Position numbers and translations under genes: made by a program. The notes beneath the pieces are model-generated. The model was not told where the DNA came from, searched no databases, and saw only the letters and a program-made list of their open reading frames with translations. This document shows, piece after piece, positions 6,385 through 8,484 of a DNA stretch of 8,484 bases. The DNA is from Gemmatimonadota bacterium. Its GTDB lineage: Bacteria > Gemmatimonadota > Gemmatimonadetes > Longimicrobiales > Gaopeijiaceae. Position 1 is the first letter of the stretch. The number at the start of each line of letters is the position of its first letter. The stretch spans positions 1 to 8,484 of the forward strand of contig JAHEKK010000115.1 of NCBI GenBank assembly GCA_024638395.1, read 5' to 3'.

Positions 6385-7251
6385 GTGTTTCAAGCCAAGG
6401 AAAGCCCCTACCTGGTTCCCTTCGACGGGACGTTCCACCTCGGTGACGCGCCCCAGGCTCCCCCGGAGGGTAGTCCCGAGGAAGCTACGCTGGAGGACCA
6501 GCTCGCGGAATCGGTGGATGCACTCGACGACTTGCAGCGCCGGCTCTACGCCGACGATCATTGGTCGGTACTGCTCGTCTTCCAGGCCATGGACGCGGCG
6601 GGCAAGGATTCGACGATTCGGGCCATCCTACGGGGAGTAAACCCCCAGGGATGTCAGGTCATGGCGTTCAAGCAGCCTTCCTTGCGAGAGCTCGATCATG
6701 ACTTCCTCTGGCGCGTCGCGTCCCGCACTCCGGAGCGCGGCAGGATCGGCGTATTCAACCGCAGTCACTACGAGGAAGTCCTCGTGGTGCGGGTGCACCC
6801 CGAATACCTGAAGGGCCAGCGGTTGCCCAGGTCCCTTTCCCTGGAAGAGTTGTGGGCCGAGCGGTACGAGTCCATCAACGACTTCGAGCGGCACCTGGCG
6901 CGGAACGGGACCATGATCTTGAAGTTCTTCCTGAACGTCTCGAAGGAGGAGCAGGCGCGGCGCTTCGTCCGCCGCATCGACCGACCCGACAAGAACTGGA
7001 AATTCTCGGAGGGCGACCTGGCGGAGCGGGCGTTGTGGGACCGGTACATGGAGGCATACGAGGCGGCCTTGAACGCCACGAGCCGCCCATGGGCGCCCTG
7101 GTACGCCATCCCTGCCGACGACAAACCCTACATGCGGGCGACCGTCGGCCGTCTGGTGGTGGAGAACCTCTCCAGCCTCGGCATCGACTTTCCCGATATC
7201 GGCGACGACCGCCGAGCCGAATTGGCGATTCTCCGTTCGTCCATCCGATGA
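6385..7251 (+). CDS. ppk2: PPK2-family polyphosphate kinase / polyphosphate:nucleotide phosphotransferase
   Basis: PPK2 enzymes use inorganic polyphosphate to phosphorylate nucleoside mono- or diphosphates in the cytosol. The 288-residue product has the length of single-domain PPK2 proteins. The P-loop (Walker A) is seen as FQAMDAAGKDST (66-77) with K74. GVNPQGCQVMAFKQPS (84-99) and ELDHDFLWR (102-110) follow. The Walker B-like GVFNRSHYEEVL spans 122-133, and the lid-like RIDRPDKNWKFSEGDL spans 197-212. These are the family's conserved blocks. The MDAAGKDS form of the P-loop recalls single-domain PPK2 enzymes acting on AMP/ADP, but I cannot assign the subclass. The start is GTG at 6385 with GGAG five bases before it. 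It diverges from the AhpD-like gene and is followed after 52 bp by the phospholipase-like gene, perhaps co-transcribed. The stop is TGA. Confidence 0.92.
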   Translation: MFQAKESPYLVPFDGTFHLGDAPQAPPEGSPEEATLEDQLAESVDALDDLQRRLYADDHWSVLLVFQAMDAAGKDSTIRAILRGVNPQGCQVMAFKQPSLRELDHDFLWRVASRTPERGRIGVFNRSHYEEVLVVRVHPEYLKGQRLPRSLSLEELWAERYESINDFERHLARNGTMILKFFLNVSKEEQARRFVRRIDRPDKNWKFSEGDLAERALWDRYMEAYEAALNATSRPWAPWYAIPADDKPYMRATVGRLVVENLSSLGIDFPDIGDDRRAELAILRSSIR

Positions 7252-7303
7252 GGCGGACGCCACCGCCTTCCTTCGGCGCCACCCCTTCCCCACCCACCTT
7301 CAG

Positions 7304-8311
7304 ATGCCCTGCGCGACCGTACATCTCCTGACTGCGGGCCGAGCCCTGGAAGCATGGAGGGAGGACCCGGTTCGGGCGCCCTTCGATCCCCACGACAAAG
7401 CCCTCGTTGGAGACTTCCTTTCCGGGGCCATGTCTCCCGACATGGGATTCGTGGCGGCCGTGGACCGCACCGTGTCGGAGCTGGTCCACTACGTGGAGAC
7501 GGGCAGCGTGGTCCAAGCCCTCCTCCGCCACTCCAGCACCGCCGGCGAGCGGGCCTTCGCGTGGGGCTGGGGCACCCATCACCTGACGGACGTCCTGATC
7601 CACCCCCTCGTCGGAAGGGCCGTCGGCGAGGTTCTCTATGGCGACCCCACGAAACGTGTGAACGCGAGCGAGAACGAAGAAATTCATGTATCAGTAGAAG
7701 TTGGCTTGGATATCATCATACAAGACAACTATATGAAGATCCCCGCACCCTCCGGCGACATCCTCCACCGGGGGCGCCTGGGCTTCGTCGCCGAGGCCCT
7801 GGCCGACACGTACCGGCTTCCCGTGGACCCCCACCGCCTGGCCGGGGACTTCCGCTTGGCCGGCCGGCAGATGCAGGCCTGGCCCGCCCTCATCCGGACG
7901 CTCGGCCGAGCCTGGCGCATCAACGAACCGGGCCGCTCCTACGGCGTTGCCGCTGCCGCCCTCGCGGTTGTCCGCACGGCCCTCCCACGAGAGAGCGCCC
8001 TCCGTGGGCTCAGCCGGCCCCAACGGCCTCCGGACTGGTTACCGGAGGAGGTGGCGCGGATCGCCGACGAGTTCCCCCAACGCTTTCAGCGAGACGTGGA
8101 GTCGGCCGGCCGGGGGTTCGAGAACCGGAACCTGGAAACGGGTGAGCTGGAGCGGGACACGGTGGACCATCCGAGATCCGAGGCGCGACTCCGGTGGTGG
8201 CTCCGGACCACCGGTCGACAGGAATCACCTGAAGGCCGGGGGGCACCGAAGCGAGGGATGGGAAGTACGGAAGGGCCTGCCAGCCTCAGCCTCCCGTCAC
8301 GAACTCCCTGA
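7304..8311 (+). CDS. Zinc-dependent phospholipase C-like protein
   Basis: This 335-residue protein resembles the zinc-dependent phospholipase C (PF00882-type) superfamily found widely in environmental bacteria, whose all-helical fold holds metal with spaced His, Asp and Glu residues. Candidate ligands are H7 in ATVHLL, D46 in GAMSPDMGF, H62 in LVHYVE, H92/H93 and D96 in GTHHLTD, H100, and H128/E132/D136 in HVSVEVGLD. I see no clear signal peptide or membrane span, so a secreted phospholipase is not shown and the substrate is unknown. The last 45 or so residues are low-complexity and charged, with no motif. ATG at 7304 has no obvious Shine-Dalgarno site. Codons for residues 123-145 are AT-rich, unlike the rest of the gene. 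The 3' end overlaps the opposite-strand frame at the right edge by 26 bp. Confidence 0.65.
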   Translation: MPCATVHLLTAGRALEAWREDPVRAPFDPHDKALVGDFLSGAMSPDMGFVAAVDRTVSELVHYVETGSVVQALLRHSSTAGERAFAWGWGTHHLTDVLIHPLVGRAVGEVLYGDPTKRVNASENEEIHVSVEVGLDIIIQDNYMKIPAPSGDILHRGRLGFVAEALADTYRLPVDPHRLAGDFRLAGRQMQAWPALIRTLGRAWRINEPGRSYGVAAAALAVVRTALPRESALRGLSRPQRPPDWLPEEVARIADEFPQRFQRDVESAGRGFENRNLETGELERDTVDHPRSEARLRWWLRTTGRQESPEGRGAPKRGMGSTEGPASLSLPSRTP

Positions 8312-8483
8312 ACGTCAAGCCGATCGTGAGGCCGATCACGGCCAGGATCGCGATGAAGGGGAGAGCGGCTACGAGACTCTTCGCCGTTCCCTTCGCGGCC
8401 GCCACCTTCTTTTCGGGAAGGAGCACCCGCGTCCGGCGAGCGGCTGCCTCGATACGAGTCGGGACGGGGAGGGACGGCGGCCT
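8286..8483 (-). CDS. C-terminal part of a putative small membrane protein (partial)
   Basis: I do not recognise this gene. A minus-strand frame open from the right window edge runs 65 codons to TGA at 8286-8288. It begins with a proline- and arginine-rich stretch, then a basic helix-like segment (EKKVAAAKGTAKS), and ends with one hydrophobic span of about 20 residues (roughly 38-58 of the visible part, LVAALPFIAILAVIGLTIGL) followed by a short FREFVTGG tail. This layout is typical of a tail-anchored or single-span membrane protein. It overlaps the 3' end of the phospholipase-like gene by 26 bp, convergently. The start lies outside the window, or the frame may be spurious; the coherent hydrophobic segment is the main support. 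Confidence 0.45.
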   Translation of the reverse strand, partial: RPPSLPVPTRIEAAARRTRVLLPEKKVAAAKGTAKSLVAALPFIAILAVIGLTIGLTFREFVTGG

Positions 8484-8484
8484 T

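Overview
The window is GC-rich (roughly two thirds G+C) and codes densely on both strands. It reads as chromosomal DNA of a free-living, high-GC aerobic bacterium. No rRNA, tRNA, phage, insertion sequence or CRISPR array is visible. Gene content and style would fit a Gemmatimonadota-like or similar environmental lineage, but that placement is a weak inference.

Left and centre (1-6293): a histidine-utilisation (hut) locus in two parts. hutI (imidazolonepropionase, minus strand, cut by the left edge) and hutF (formimidoylglutamate deiminase, plus strand) diverge from a 187-bp spacer. Convergent to hutF is a minus-strand operon, in transcription order: an AhpD-like peroxidase-related gene, hutH (histidine ammonia-lyase) and hutU (urocanase). 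Together these enzymes take histidine to urocanate (HutH), imidazolonepropionate (HutU), formimidoylglutamate (HutI) and N-formylglutamate (HutF). HutF implies the five-step route that ends with an N-formylglutamate deformylase (HutG), which is not in the window.

The most interesting signal is in the first gene of the hutH-hutU operon. Its reading frame is interrupted by one in-frame TGA (6048-6050) exactly where the family has the second cysteine of its redox CxxC motif (Cys-Phe-Tyr-TGA-Ile-Asn-His-His). The frame is otherwise intact and well conserved on both sides. It runs on to a stop that overlaps the hutH start (ATGA). A hairpin with a G-rich loop lies just after the TGA. TGA is an ordinary stop for other genes here. 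The best explanation is a CxxU selenoprotein, with selenocysteine inserted at the TGA and translation passing into the hut genes.

Right (6385-8484): a plus-strand pair, a PPK2-type polyphosphate kinase followed by a zinc-dependent phospholipase C-like protein. The latter carries a sharply AT-rich 70-bp patch over its probable metal-binding motif. At the right edge a minus-strand frame ends with one hydrophobic segment and looks like the 3' end of a small or tail-anchored membrane protein.
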